Assembly (NCBI GenBank): GCA_013420905.1 | Contig: JAAXNY010000009.1 | Coordinates: 3,410,001 to 3,474,000 of the forward strand | Source: Collybia mongolica | Taxonomy: Eukaryota; Basidiomycota; Agaricomycetes; Agaricales; Clitocybaceae | Reading direction: 5' to 3' | Length of the DNA stretch: 64,000 bases | Shown here: positions 44,073 to 55,492 of the stretch, piece after piece | Layout of the letters: each line of letters opens with the position of its first letter | How positions within the stretch are numbered: the stretch's first letter is position 1 | Made by a program: the position numbers and the translations under genes | The notes under the pieces: model-generated | What the model was told of the DNA's origin: nothing | Database searches by the model: none | The model's input: only the letters and a program-made list of their open reading frames with translations

Positions 44073-45000
44073 ATGACCTCCGGCCTTATCGAGTGTAAGC
44101 GATCAACTTTTGGTGAGGACTCAGAACGCCGGTTTGATCAGTAGCACGGAGTGGGTGGAGGGTGTGGTATGCAGGTGCTGAGTTTTTTATACCCCCCGGT
44201 GAATGAATAATGAGTTCTCAAACATCTGGACGCCAACCAATGTGTCTTAATTGGGCTGAGTCCTCGGCGTCAACTCAGTAGCCACGGAAAGACGATGTTT
44301 TCATTACTTACGGCCTGTATCCCTCATGTCCTCTCTACCAATTCCAAACGTTTTATGAACGTTTGTCCGTTGAAATGGTTACGGCTATGTAGAGACAGCA
44401 AATAAGCTCTTGCGGGTTCGGTGAGCATCGGTGATTGGATTGGCTACTAAATGAAGGGCGTTCACCATGGTGGTCCGTACGAAACCACAGGTAAACCCCA
44501 CGACGCCGGATCTCGCCTTCGACCGCTTAGTGCAGGTAACTGATGGACTTGTTAGTGAATATATAAAAAGATACCTTTCGTCTGTCATAGTGTGTATAGG
44601 GGGTGTAGTGGGTTCTGATAGAGAATTAATGATGAAGATGAAGATGATGATGATGATGATGTGTGGTCAGCTAGGGGTTGTAGCGAGTTTTTAGTGCAGA
44701 GATATTTTTATAAAATCGCCTGTTTACTCCCGTTGATCTTTGTATATGAACGAAGATTTTGAACCAACTTACGTATTCATAGCCCTCCAAACGTGTGGCC
44801 ATGTTTAAGATGATCATAGCACGTATACTGTCTTATAGCGCGGGGGTTATCTGCTGCGACCCCCTTTCAAGAACTCGAAGGAGAACGGCGGCTACGCGCG
44901 GACTGCCAGTGGTTTGGGTCATGCAAGCACGATTGTTTGCTGTTATTTGATTGCCCGATCGTTGACCTTGACCTGCGAATTTTAAGTGGGCGCTTGTGCA
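44073..45000. other. Interval before COG6, with a GATGAT microsatellite
   Basis: Promoter region of the COG6 gene. A run of GATGAAGATGAAGATGATGATG-type units lies at 44631-44662. The inverted pair CAAACGTTTTATGAACGTTTG is at about 44346-44366. No gene supported. Confidence 0.5.
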
Positions 45001-47706
45001 ATGGCTTCATATCCTCCAACCCTTTCTCGCACCGATTCCACGAGTTCAAGTGTCACAGAGAGGAAAGCTTCTCTCACATCTGGTACGCAAGGGAGAAATC
45101 CAATCTCTTTGAGGTTGTACAAGGTCTTGGGTAGCAATTATGAGGACGATGCGACTCAAGAAGCACTTCGAACACTCTCAGAACTCTATGTTGTTCCTGG
45201 CCCATCGAAGGTCAGAGAAAGCCCTCCTACGGATGCTCAGGAAATGGATGGTTTCGAAGAAATCGCTCCCGTGTATACCCCTGTCGAGTTAGTTCCAGGT
45301 GAATCGGCCGCCCGAGCGCGTCGGAACCTTCGCAGAGATATGGAGAACAAGCTTGCAGAGGGGAGCAAGCGGTTCTTGAAGGTTTTTGGGGAGTTGGATC
45401 AAGTGTGTTCATTCACGTATGTTTTCATATATGTTCTTATCTTGCAAGGCAGAAACTGGACGAATTACAACAGCACGTCAACGCCATGCGACTGAGCTGC
45501 GACGAGGCCGAAACCCAGCTTGGCCTCACCACGGATGCAAGTAAGACACTTTTGGAGCGCGCTGGTAGTTTAAGGGAGGAGAGGTTGGTCATTTACAATG
45601 TATCATCAACCAAAGTCCTTAGATTATGTTCTAGACAGGAAATCGAGACGAAGCGATCCATCGTGAATGCCTTTCTCGAACGATTTACGCTCAGTGACGA
45701 CGAAGTGGAAGCTTTGACATCGAGGGACGTGCCAGTCGGCCAGAGGTTCTTCCAGGCTATGGACAAGACAGAACAGATCCGAGAAGATTGCAGGGTGTTG
45801 ATGGCAGGGGAGGATGGACCTACACAAGCTGGGTGAGTCTTCCTTTTCCTGAGCATGACTGCTGCCTACTGATGTTCCATTTAGGCTCGATATCATGGCG
45901 TCCACGGCATCGAACCTCGAACAGGGCTACGAAAAGATCATCCGATGGAGTTCACATGAATTTCGACAAATGGGTCGGGATCTACAACTTGAAGTCAGCT
46001 TGGCGATGCAAGAGTCTGTCAACAGGCTTCGGAAACGTCCCGAGTTACTGACGTATGTTCCCCTCCTCGACGCCTCCGCTCGAACTGACATGTATCATAA
46101 TGTAGAGAGGCGCTCACTTTTCTCTCTCAAACACGTCAAGCCACTCTCCTATCCTCTTTCCTTATTGCGTTGACGCGTGGTGGACCATCGGGGCTGCCAC
46201 GACCGATTGAACTACACGCCCATGACCCCCTGCGATATGTGGGCGATATGCTCGCTTGGGTGCATCAGGCTATCGCGGCTGAACGTGAGATGCTCGAGAG
46301 CCTCTTCGGACTTTCGAATGACGGAAGAATGGTGGGCAGTGTTCGGGTGTTTGATGAGAAGAGCGAGGAAGAGGAATGGATACATGAGCTAATGGATCTT
46401 AGTGTAGGGAAGCTCTGTGTTCCGCTGAAGGTAACATTCTCGGTTACTTAGTAGTGCCGCGCTCATGGCTGTTCTTTCTTTCCAGGTTCGGGTGCAACAA
46501 ACAGTACGCTCTCAAGAGAGCAGTATTGTGTCTTACAAAGTTGCAAATCTCCTCCAATTCTACATGTTGACCATGCGCCGAACTATTGGTGAACGGGCTC
46601 TCTTATCGACTACCCTTCTTGAGTATGTTTTTTAGTGTATCAACATTGTCGAAGTACTGATGAATCCATTACAGAATTACCGACGTCGCCTACAGTGTGT
46701 TCTACGAGTCAATCGAAACTCAGGGCCGTGCCTTGCTCCGAGTTCCACTGGTACGCCCCCAACTGCATCCTGAATAAGCTCTATGTTAACAATATCTCTA
46801 TAGGATGTCAACGACCCTTCTCTAACCCCACCTCTTGCGATCCTCGACCATGCTCAAATCCTGCGGGAAATCATGACCGTTTACCAGTCATCATTACTCG
46901 GGGAGGAGGATGAAGATGAGCGTGCAACTGGATTCCAAAAGATTCTAGATATCATGATCGACCCTGCGATCGAAATGTGTATCAGCACAAGCGTTGAGAA
47001 ACAGCGGGTCCGACCACGCTGGGATCAACCCGTCTACATCCTTAACTGCCTTACCTACCTTCAGGTCTGTGCTTTAACTTAATCGGACCATTCTATGACT
47101 GATGGTCGTACAGAGCGTTATGGAGTCCTTTTCTTTTACGTTGGAGAAACAAAAGGCGATACAGGCCATCATCGAAGAACGGATATCCGTTTTGACAGAC
47201 GAACATGTAAGTTACAATCTACAAGACATAGACCTAATGTTGACTGGTATGGTTTCGCATCAAGTACATTAACGTTATGACAGATGCAGGGATCAACCAC
47301 GTCGTGGAGGCCTGTCAGGACCGGAAAACCGATGTACGTTCACACCTCCACCAACCACCCCACACTCCCTCTTTAACCCCAAACATTTACATAGGAACCA
47401 CTCTCACGTATCCCTTCGACTCAAGCCCCCGAACTCAAGGCCGCACTGCACAACCTTTCCCTCTGGCTCTCAGGCCTCGAGGTCGTGCAGTCGCCACGGC
47501 TGCAGCACCTCACCATGCAGCGCATACATACCCAGGTCCACCAGGCAGCGCTGGCGCGTATGGCACATGCGTACCAGCTGATATGTGAAGAGGTTAAAAG
47601 GCCGGAGAATAAGTACGAGGCGGCGGCGACGTTGTTGGGTAGTGAGAGGCCTTTTGGGCAGGCGCATTTGCTGAGACAGATTTTTGGCTTGGAAGAGGAT
47701 GATTAG
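45001..47706 (+). CDS. COG6: COG6, conserved oligomeric Golgi complex subunit 6
   Basis: COG6 is a lobe B subunit of the eight-subunit COG tether, which captures retrograde vesicles at the Golgi. About nine exons run from ATG 45001 ([16 protein letters not shown]) to TAG 47706, giving roughly 700 residues, the normal length. Diagnostic stretches: [12 protein letters not shown] and LRTLSELYV near the N-terminus, then the coiled coil [20 protein letters not shown] and [40 protein letters not shown] comes next, then [20 protein letters not shown] and [37 protein letters not shown], with [15 protein letters not shown], is the most conserved block of the family. The C-terminus ([26 protein letters not shown]) is complete. 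The long N-terminal Ser/Thr-rich segment is usual in fungi. A housekeeping gene; no sign of damage. Confidence 0.95.
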
Positions 47707-48366
47707 GCCGCTGGCATGTGTTGGGTTTTGTGGTTTTGTGTTATTGCGTTCTCACTGTTCTTACGGTGTGATATGTAAGGTGCCTCCGGTGTGACTGCAG
47801 CTGTGAGTTCTAGAGCGACCAACGCAAACGGGGGGTTGAACGATGGAGAATTAAGGCCACTAGGGGGTCGGAATTCGTGGAACAGGACGTGGATCTGAAA
47901 GCACGGCCCTGGAGCATTCGTGGATGTCAAATCGCGATCGTTGGACATTTATGGTGCACATTTCCACCAAGCATGCATGCGTACAATCCGAATTGAGGTG
48001 GAATCCGTCCCCCACATGTCCTTGCCCATGTCAACCAGGAAATTCACGGGTTTTATTCACCTTCTCTCGCCGCCACCACCAGCAGGAGCAGGTGGTTCTG
48101 AATGGACAAGGTCTCGGGATCCGCCAGATGCGCTCCTTCGAAGGCCGTTCGTGTGTATAGTTAGGCCCAGTGAGGTTGTTTAGTGTTTTATTGTGTTCCG
48201 TTATTGTAGACTTATTACATCATCAACAACGCCCAATATATTTCGCGAACTGCTGCAAATATAGCCACGAAGTTTCGAGATTTCGAGGTTATATTGGCTA
48301 AATATCTCCATCGAAGTAAGTACCCAATATATGCTAGTAGAAATGACCAATCATTATGGTATACTC
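47707..48366. other. Convergent interval, no gene seen
   Basis: 3' ends of COG6 (plus) and the F-box gene (minus). Frames at 47920-48183 show no domain. Confidence 0.5.
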
Positions 48367-49467
48367 CTAAGATAACCGATACCACCAATTAGTTTCCACT
48401 ACATCCCCTTTAACGAGAATAGCTGCTTCCGCGTCCCGATCCCACCGCAAATACTGGCTTGAAAATTTTTCACTTGGGCTTGTAGCACGGACGAAAACGA
48501 ATATCTGCCGGAGGCGTTTCATATTCTGAAACATTTCTTTGTATAGGCTCGGATAATTCGCCATCATCTCGAAGACCAAGGTACGAAGCGGGAAACGATA
48601 AAGATCAGGCAGGTCTTCGGGCTTTATACGATGGTGATATCAGCGCCGTATGATTTGCGAGTGATACAATATACATGCCTTTATGGAATGCAAAGCCAAG
48701 ACCTCGACAGTCTGGAATCGCTCAGTGGCGGTAGACAGTAGTCGACATGGAACGTAAGCAGAAAAAGATAAGACACGAAGGTCCGCTAACGGTGGAAAGT
48801 GGTCGATGCAATTATTGAAAGGTGGTTTCAAGTGAAGACGTTTGATAGGGACAGAGCGCGGTAAAAAGGGAAGGAGGGCAGTGTTACAGTAAACGTTGTC
48901 TAGATTCCGAAGATTTCGTAACGACGTTTCCAGTAACTTAGGATTAGGGTGGTATAATAATAAGGTTTTGAGTGAACGTTGAGTTGAAAGGAAATGTAGG
49001 AGTGCCGTATCATAGTGAGCCGGTTTGGCCAAGGTGCGGCTGACCCAATGAAAGTCGTCCAGCTTGAATGAGGGATTCTTCAGGGGGAGGAGTGAAGTAA
49101 ATGTTTCTTCATTCGAAGCGATAACAAACCTCAAGCATTTGAGGTTTGTAAAAGTGACGAGCGCTTTCTTAATAAGGTTAAAGAGCGTGGTATTTAACCG
49201 TGAACCCATGATACTGACACAGGAATATTGATGAATAAGGCCTGGTAAATGGGCTCTATTGGTATCGAGAACGCTTTTGAGGAAGATGATGTGCTTCTCA
49301 TCACTTTGATAGCGAAACTCCACACTGCGGTAGATTTTGCTCTCGACGTCGGAATACATGGCCTTGGAAGACACAAGCATGGAAAGAAGCGTGGCCTTAT
49401 CGTCAACGTATCCAATGATAGGCGAGTAGAGTTCTACGGGAATCCTAGATTCTGAATTGAATGCCAT
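48367..49467 (-). CDS. F-box-like / LRR-like protein, intact member of a local family
   Basis: One intron near 48674-48623 joins a long exon from ATG 49467 (MAFNSESRIPVELYSPIIGY) to a last exon starting EDLPDLYRFPLRTLVFEMM. RIPVELYSPIIGYVDDKATL, followed by LVSSKAMYSDVESKIYRSVE, is the degenerate F-box pattern typical of Agaricomycete F-box proteins (I.P.EL...I......ATL....L..... ). The rest is LRR-like: LKCLRFVIASNE, SLKTLLLYHPN, RNLDNVYCNTALL, LADLRVLSFSAYVP. F-box proteins act as substrate adaptors in SCF ubiquitin ligases. The target is unknown. The frame is open to TAG 48367. Two decayed relatives lie at 49926-51009 and 61140-62119. Confidence 0.8.
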
Positions 49468-49925
49468 CGACGTTACTTGTCTGTGAGCGTTATCATGAGG
49501 CTTAGGGTATTCTTCGCAATGTGAACTTGAGAAGGCACCAACGTATGGTGTTTACCTCTTTGTATAATAGTGGTGCCCGGATCCCTGTGCTTCAGACGAT
49601 TCTATGGCCCTTCAGGTCTGCTGCCCGTCGTTCAAACAGTCGTTGCAAAAATTGTTGACGTTGTAGTTGGGCGTGTGATGGTGGGAGAGTAGATGACTTC
49701 TCACCTACTTAATAAGTCTGAACAATCTATGGCGCGGTATATTTCTGAACGTTCATCAGCCGAGATGCCGTTGTTGGATTATGTCGAGTTGATCCCTGTT
49801 GTCGATGATGGAGTCTGTAGAACCCACGGACTATGATGAACAATGAGACGTCGAGGTCATGATTACTAATCTCTTCCTCTAGAAACACCCAAATCACAAT
49901 CGGTTGGGATCATCACGCGATACTC
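49468..49925. other. Spacer between F-box copies
   Basis: 5' flank of the intact F-box gene. Part of it (near 49560-49600, ATAATAGTGGTGCCCGG) resembles sequence upstream of the third copy at 62410-62450, so promoters were duplicated with the genes. No gene seen. Confidence 0.45.
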
Positions 49926-51009
49926 CTACGATAGCAGGTACCACTAGTTGGTTTCTACTACATCTCTACCGACAAGAACAGCCGCTTACGCGTCTCGTTC
50001 CCACAGCGAATACAGGCCGTGGGGATAATTTTCTGTGCGTGACTCGTCGAATTGGAAGAATATATGCTGGAGGAGCGTCGTTTTAAAATATATTTCTTTA
50101 ACGAGGTTTGGGTCATTTTCGGTCCCATAAAGGACCAAGGTATGAAGTGGAAGATGATAAAGACCGTTTAGTTCATTGTGCTTCATACAATAATCATTTT
50201 AGGGTCACCTAGTTTGTTTAAAGTTACGGTCCACGCGCCTTTAAAGAATGTAAGCCCAAGACCTCGATAGTTCGGAATCGCTCTGCAATAGCAGAAAGTA
50301 GCGGGAGTGACGCATAGGAAGGAAAAGATAGAACGCGAAAGTCTGTTAACATTGGAATATGGTTAAAATCAAGGCTGGAGCTTGGTTTCCAGTGCATGCG
50401 TTTGATAGGAACCGAGCTTGGGAGAAGGGGGAGAAGAGTAGCAGCACTACAGACAACGTTGTTCAGATTTTGCAGATTGTGCAATGGTATTTGTGGGGAT
50501 TTAGGACCCATGTGGTATAATAATAAAGTTTTAAGTGAAGGCTGTGTTTTGAGGAAACGTAGGACTGTCGTGTCATGGAGGGCTCTGCTAATGCTGAGCC
50601 AATGAAACATTTCAAGCTTGAATGAAGGACATGCCAGGGGAAGGACCGAAGCAAATGATTCTTCATCGGAGATAACGAACTTCAATTGCTTGAGGCTTGT
50701 GAAAACGACGAGCGCTCGTTTGATAAGGTTGAGAAGCGTAATGTTTGTCCATGTGCCTGTGATATAGCAATATCGGTGAATAAGGCCCGCTAGATGGGCC
50801 CTGTTGGTATTGAGAATGCTTTCAAGGAAGAGGATATGCTATTTATCGTTCCGATAGCGAAAGTTGACACTGTGATAGAGTTTGCATTCGACGTCAACAA
50901 ATATGGCCCTAGAGGATACGAGCATAGAAAGAAGAGAGGCCTTGTTGTTGATATGTCCAATGATGAGTGGGTAAAGTTCTAAAGGGATCCTGGTCTCTGA
51001 ATTGAACAT
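49926..51009 (-). pseudogene. F-box/LRR-like paralogue with three nonsense changes
   Basis: Aligned by eye with the gene at 48367-49467. The start is MFNSETRIPLELYPLIIGHI. After FRYRNDK a TAG replaces a Lys/Glu codon, then the frame continues HILFLESILNTNRAHLAGLI. The middle is open (KFVISDEESFASVLP, SLKTLLLYHMG, TDFRVLSFPSYA). Near the end WERDA is followed by TAA where the intact gene has Glu. In ETNWWY the first Trp codon is TAG. Three in-frame stops rule out a full-length product. Frame is otherwise largely kept, so inactivation is fairly recent. Confidence 0.8.
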
Positions 51010-51242
51010 CACCGACACGATGCTTTCTGCGAGCATTATTGTGAGACCCGAGGTAATCTTTGCAATGTATGCACTTCAACGCACGCGTAGCAGTTACATC
51101 CAATATCCACGTTTCTGTGGTACCCAAGTTCCGTTTTCTGCTGGGCAGGCCTTGATTCGAGAAATATTCAAACCGAAGTTGTCAGTTGACGTTCGAGTCG
51201 ACGAACCTAAGGGTGGGAGAACAGGTGTGAGCTCATGTACAG

Positions 51243-51791
51243 ATAAGCCCTAGCACGGATCGGCTAATCTGCAAACCGTACATGCCACGGATCGGCTATC
51301 CGCAGTTACCGGTTTATTTTAGTGCTGAACCGCAGATAACCGCAGATTTTAGTCAATCTGCTGCTCCTCCAGACTGCTCCCCCTCTCTCATGGTTCTGCT
51401 TGTACCAGGCTTGCTACAATCTCATCAGTAGTTCTATAATATGACGTGCATACACTTGGTTGTTATTGTCACAAGTAATATGTAACAAGAAATACTATAA
51501 ATGGCAAAAAGGGTGAGCTCACTGAGCTCAAAGCCCTGAGCATTGTTAGGCACATGCTGACCTAAGGTTTGATGTCTTGCATAACAACAAACAATTTTTA
51601 TTGATGGCAGACATTACCTGTGATTTATTCCAATCATTATTTGTGTGGTAAAATTCAAGATATTCTATAAAAATATTAATAAGCCTGTGGTGCTGCAGGC
51701 ATCTGCAGATTTATCTGCATCCATATCTGGCAGATGGCTGATCTACAGGTTGGGTGATGGGCCAGATATGCATAGACCCACACTAGGGCTT
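51243..51791. mobile_element. hAT-like MITE, about 549 bp
   Basis: The direct repeat ATGTACAG lies at 51235-51242 and 51792-51799 (8 bp, hAT style). The ends share AAGCCCTAG as inverted repeats (left ATAAGCCCTAGCACGGATC; right end in reverse AAGCCCTAGTGTGGGTC). Subterminal motifs (CGGATCGGCTA, GCAGATTTATCTGCA) are repeated on both sides. No coding sequence, so non-autonomous. Confidence 0.75.
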
Positions 51792-51840
51792 ATGTACAGA
51801 TGTGCCCAAAAGGGGCAAAAATAATATCTACACTGCCCGG

Positions 51841-53056
51841 TGTAAGGGGGCTCCTGGGCTATAAGTGCGCTGATGCTATGAAATGTAATCTCTCTCACAC
51901 ACACACCAAACCTAACAATCAACACACGAACAGTAGGAATCGCCTGTTTTGAGTTCGGGTTCAAGTGCTTAGAAGCACTAAGCTTTGAATAGTACTAGCC
52001 AAAGCCCTTTCCAATGATCTCTCGACGGGTTCGATTTAGACAAAAGCTTCAACACAGGTTCAAAAACCTGCTAGGTATATTTATAATATCTCTCGATCCA
52101 ATAGACTGAGTACCAAGTGTACGTTCAATTATTAGTGATCCCAAGCGGATCTATAAGTCCAAGCGACTTATCAAACAATACAGTGCCAAGTGCACTAAGG
52201 CCAAGTGCCTAGTAATTCCAACGGACAATACGGTACTAAGTTCCAAGTGAACTAAGTTTCTTTAATTCTGTGGTTCTCCAATCAATTCCAATCAAGACAC
52301 GTTGAAGCAATCTGATCCTTAATTCGGGCACGCAATAGTGTTTTAACAAATGTGATTTGTATACTCTATAGTCGCGCGAAGTGGGGGCAAGATTCCTTGC
52401 CTTAGCGCTACTCATCTACAGTCTATTTATAATGTACAAACTAAATATCATATGGAATTGTAAATTTTACACGGAACCGCGCTCCCGTGCGCCAAGAATC
52501 TGTATTCAATACTGACGCGTCTACTACAACTTGGCGCGCGTGCCATGCGTGCCAATTATGTCGTTTACTGGTTACTTATCAAATATTGAAAGAGCTGGCT
52601 AAACTCTTATCAAGTCCTGACCGCGCACTCTGTTATTTAAAACAGCGCGGCACTGTCGTTTACTCCTCCTGATTGTCCTGGTTGCTATTCACGGTGTCCC
52701 GTCACTTCCGGTAGTTAACACCAAGTACCCCTGACTAGGATCAGGTTGTGCAAGTCCCGAATTTACAATTACTTCTCCTATTAATGATGATCCCCGGACT
52801 AATGATATCATACTACAACGGTTACTTATGAACTAAGACACCGAGGTTGTAACCGGGCATGGTGAATAGGACTAATAATAGACCGTACTCATAGTCCTCT
52901 GTACTGATAGTGTATTATCCATTAGACTAGTTCACTCTGATTAGCCGTCTCGGAGCTCGACTCTAATCCTTTATTACTGCTTACTTGGTTATTAGAAATG
53001 ACACTAATAGCCTTACTTGTTGACTTTATAAGTGCAAACAATTTCGGGCCCTATCA
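51841..53056 (+). mobile_element. Solo LTR, family A, 1216 bp with 4-bp target duplication
   Basis: Starts TGTAAGGGGGCTCCTGGGC and ends GGGCCCTATCA (TG..CA), flanked by CCGG at 51837-51840 and 53057-53060. Partial or longer copies lie at 53941-55492 and 58645-60564, and a reversed fragment at 15137-16336. This copy keeps many CpG sites (TAGTCGCGCGAAG near 52370) that the others have lost, so it is the youngest. No internal retroelement region is attached, as expected after LTR-LTR recombination. Confidence 0.85.
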
Positions 53057-53940
53057 CCGGCAACACCAGAGCATAAGTGCCGTCTCCATTCTGAGTTCTA
53101 TTATAGAAAGAGGTCTTTCCTTTTTACAATGCACCTGAAATCTCAACAATCAGTAACTATTCATGTACAGTACCTTGCATATATGACTGAATGTGCACTT
53201 AAGTCACCTCCCACCCAATAATCTTCTTAACATGAACTCCATAAAAAAATGTGTATACCATTCCTGGGATCCCAGGCCAGGTAGCAGCTCCTGGAACTAC
53301 CTTGACCTAGGTCTGCCAGGTTGTCTGCTCCCTTGCATATCAGGTCCACTGTCCAGGTACTCCAAATTGGGCTATCTACATAGGCCTAGGTACTCTATTC
53401 AATACCTGGTATACCTGCCAGTATTTGGGTCAGTGTATATAATATAATATATGTCACAGGGTTTCTGGGGTCCTTGTTCCAGAAATGAAAATACATAAAT
53501 TTCAGATTCTTGGATACTTCCAGAGCTTAACCCTATTGTACCATTGTTTGTAGATACTATCTGAGTAGATTAATGCATATGTAAAGTATTTTCTATTGTA
53601 TCCTCACAAATGTACATGATTGTAGGTTCAGCTAGCAAACCACTAGTCACTATATCATGAATCTTGGTAGATTAATATAGTAGGTGTAGTGTGGCTATGG
53701 TTGTATATCCTCAGATATTTGGAGGTCTTTACACTAAGCCACATAACCCATGTGGACACATGGACTCATTTGGCAGGACACTCAGCCCGATGACAATCCA
53801 CATCTGTGCCAAGTCCACATCAATCCACATAATTTTACACAGACACACAGACAAGCATGGACAGACAGCTTGCAGAGTCTGTGCAGCCAGTCTATTACTA
53901 ACCAGATTACTAATATAATTTTTATTTACTCAAATTATAT
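53057..53940. other. Transposon-derived AT-rich sequence
   Basis: No gene. The TTTACACTAAGCCACAT string at 53728-53744 recurs in inverted form (ATGTGGCTCAGTGTAAA) at 56683-56699, so it may be one end of an element of about 3 kb. 53826-53940 recurs directly at 55497-55610. Confidence 0.5.
53826..53940. repeat. 115-bp direct repeat, left copy
   Basis: AATTTTACACAGACACACAG through ATTTACTCAAATTATAT is repeated at 55497-55610 with about ten changes. The two copies exactly bracket the partial family A LTR at 53941-55492. Confidence 0.75.
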
Positions 53941-54478
53941 GAAAACAACAGTGCCAAGTGCACTAAAGGCCAAGTGCCTAGTAATTCCAATGGACAATGT
54001 GAGTACTAAGTTCTGAATGAACTGAACTCTTCAATTCTGTGATCTCTTTAGCCAAATGCTTTGAGACAATTCTAATCAAGACAATTGAAGCAATCCAATC
54101 CTTAATTTGTGCATGCAATAGTGTTTCAACAAATATGATTTGTATATCCTATAGGAGTGCAAAGTGGGGGCAAGATTCCTTGCCTTTGCGCTACCTATCT
54201 ATGGTCTATCTATAGTGTACAAACTAAACATTATAAGGAATTGTAATTTTATATGGAATAATGCCCTCCTGCACCAAGGGTCTTGTATTTAATGCTGACT
54301 TGTCCTCTACAACTTGGCATGCATGCCATACATGCCAATTATGTTGTTACTTATTACTTGGCCAATATTGAAAGAGCTGGCTAAACTCTTATCAACACTC
54401 AACAGCACACTTGGTTATTTTTAAAACAGCGCAGCATTGTCTTTTACTTCTCCTGATTGTTCCAGTTGTTATTTACAG

Positions 54479-55124
54479 TAGTGATGTTCCAGCCCGGCTT
54501 GGCCTGAAAGCCAGGGCTTTGGCCTGGCTTATTAAGACAAGGGCCTGCCAGATACTCAAGCCAGGCTGTTGAGGACGGCTTAGGCTTGGCTCAGTCTTGG
54601 GACAGCTCAGGCCGGGGCTTATTGCGCAAAAATAATACTCTAGTCAAACTCTGCAATAACGACATCAGGAATAAAGGAACATCTACTAAATGAAGGAGAG
54701 ACCGCTTACTGCAAGGAGATCCAAGAAAGACTCCACTCATCCCCATTCCTCCTCTGACAGTTGAAGGTCATTGAGTTTCTGTTGCTTGGTGGGGTCTGTC
54801 TCAGTCGAGATCAATGCTGTAACAAACTGGTCAACAATCTTATGTACCATATAGTTGAAATGATATAATTTTGAAATGGCTTGGGGGAACACTACCTTCT
54901 TCAGAGAAGCAGCACATTCAAGCATTACATACGTGGAAGACCACCGAACAGGCATGTTTTAGGCTAACCCTAAGCCACAGCCTGAGCCTCCGGCTTGGGC
55001 TTTGCTGGAGTGCGAGCTGAGCTTTCAGCCTTCACTGAGCCATCTCAAAGCCCGGTCTGGCTTGGCCCAAGAGAGCTTGGCCCTGATGGCTCGACGGCTT
55101 TGAGCTGGGCCCAGCACATCACTA
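54479..55124 (-). mobile_element. Non-autonomous hAT element, 646 bp, nested in an LTR
   Basis: Inverted ends TAGTGATGTTCCAGCCCGGC and (right end in reverse) TAGTGATGTGCTGGGCCCAG. Target duplication ATTTACAG/ATTTACGG at 54471-54478 and 55125-55132. The empty site is seen in sister LTRs (ATTTACAGTGTCCCATC near 59502; ATTCACGGTGTCCCGTC near 52687). GCCTGAGCC-type subterminal repeats resemble those of the hAT at 10248-14129. It holds a transposase fragment on the minus strand at 54955-54737. Confidence 0.92.
54737..54955 (-). pseudogene. hAT transposase fragment
   Basis: About 70 codons reading MPVRWSSTYVMLE, then QFVTALISTETDPTKQQKLN and LSEEEWG. The segment matches the DMPVRWSSTYVM region of the transposase at 10520-13777, with a related following part (VNNLALDRGEWED there). 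It is an internal deletion remnant. Confidence 0.8.
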
Positions 55125-55492
55125 ATTTACGGTGTCCCATCTTTCTGGTAGTTAACACCAAGTGCCCCTGATTAGGGTCAGGTTGTGCAAGTCCCGAATT
55201 TATAATTACTTCTCCTATTAATGATGATCCCTGGACTAATGATATCATACTACAATGGTTACTTATGATTTAAAATACTGAGGTTGTAACCAGGCATGGT
55301 GAATAGGACTAATAATAGTCTGTACTCATAGTCCTCTGTACTGATAGTGTATTATCCATTAGACTAGTTCACTCTGATTAGCTGTCTCGGAGCTCAACTC
55401 TAATCCTCTATTACCGTTTACTTGGTTATTAGAAATGATACTAATAGCCTCCTTATTGACTTTACAAGTGCAAACAATTTCGGGCCCTATCA

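Larger units (their letters stand above)
53941..55492 (+). mobile_element. 5'-truncated family A LTR carrying a hAT insertion
   Basis: Matches the solo LTR at 51841-53056 from about its position 52170 to its end (AGTGCCAAGTGCACTA to GGGCCCTATCA) and lacks the first 330 bp. CpG sites are mostly turned into TG or CA. It is interrupted by the hAT element at 54479-55124. Confidence 0.8.
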
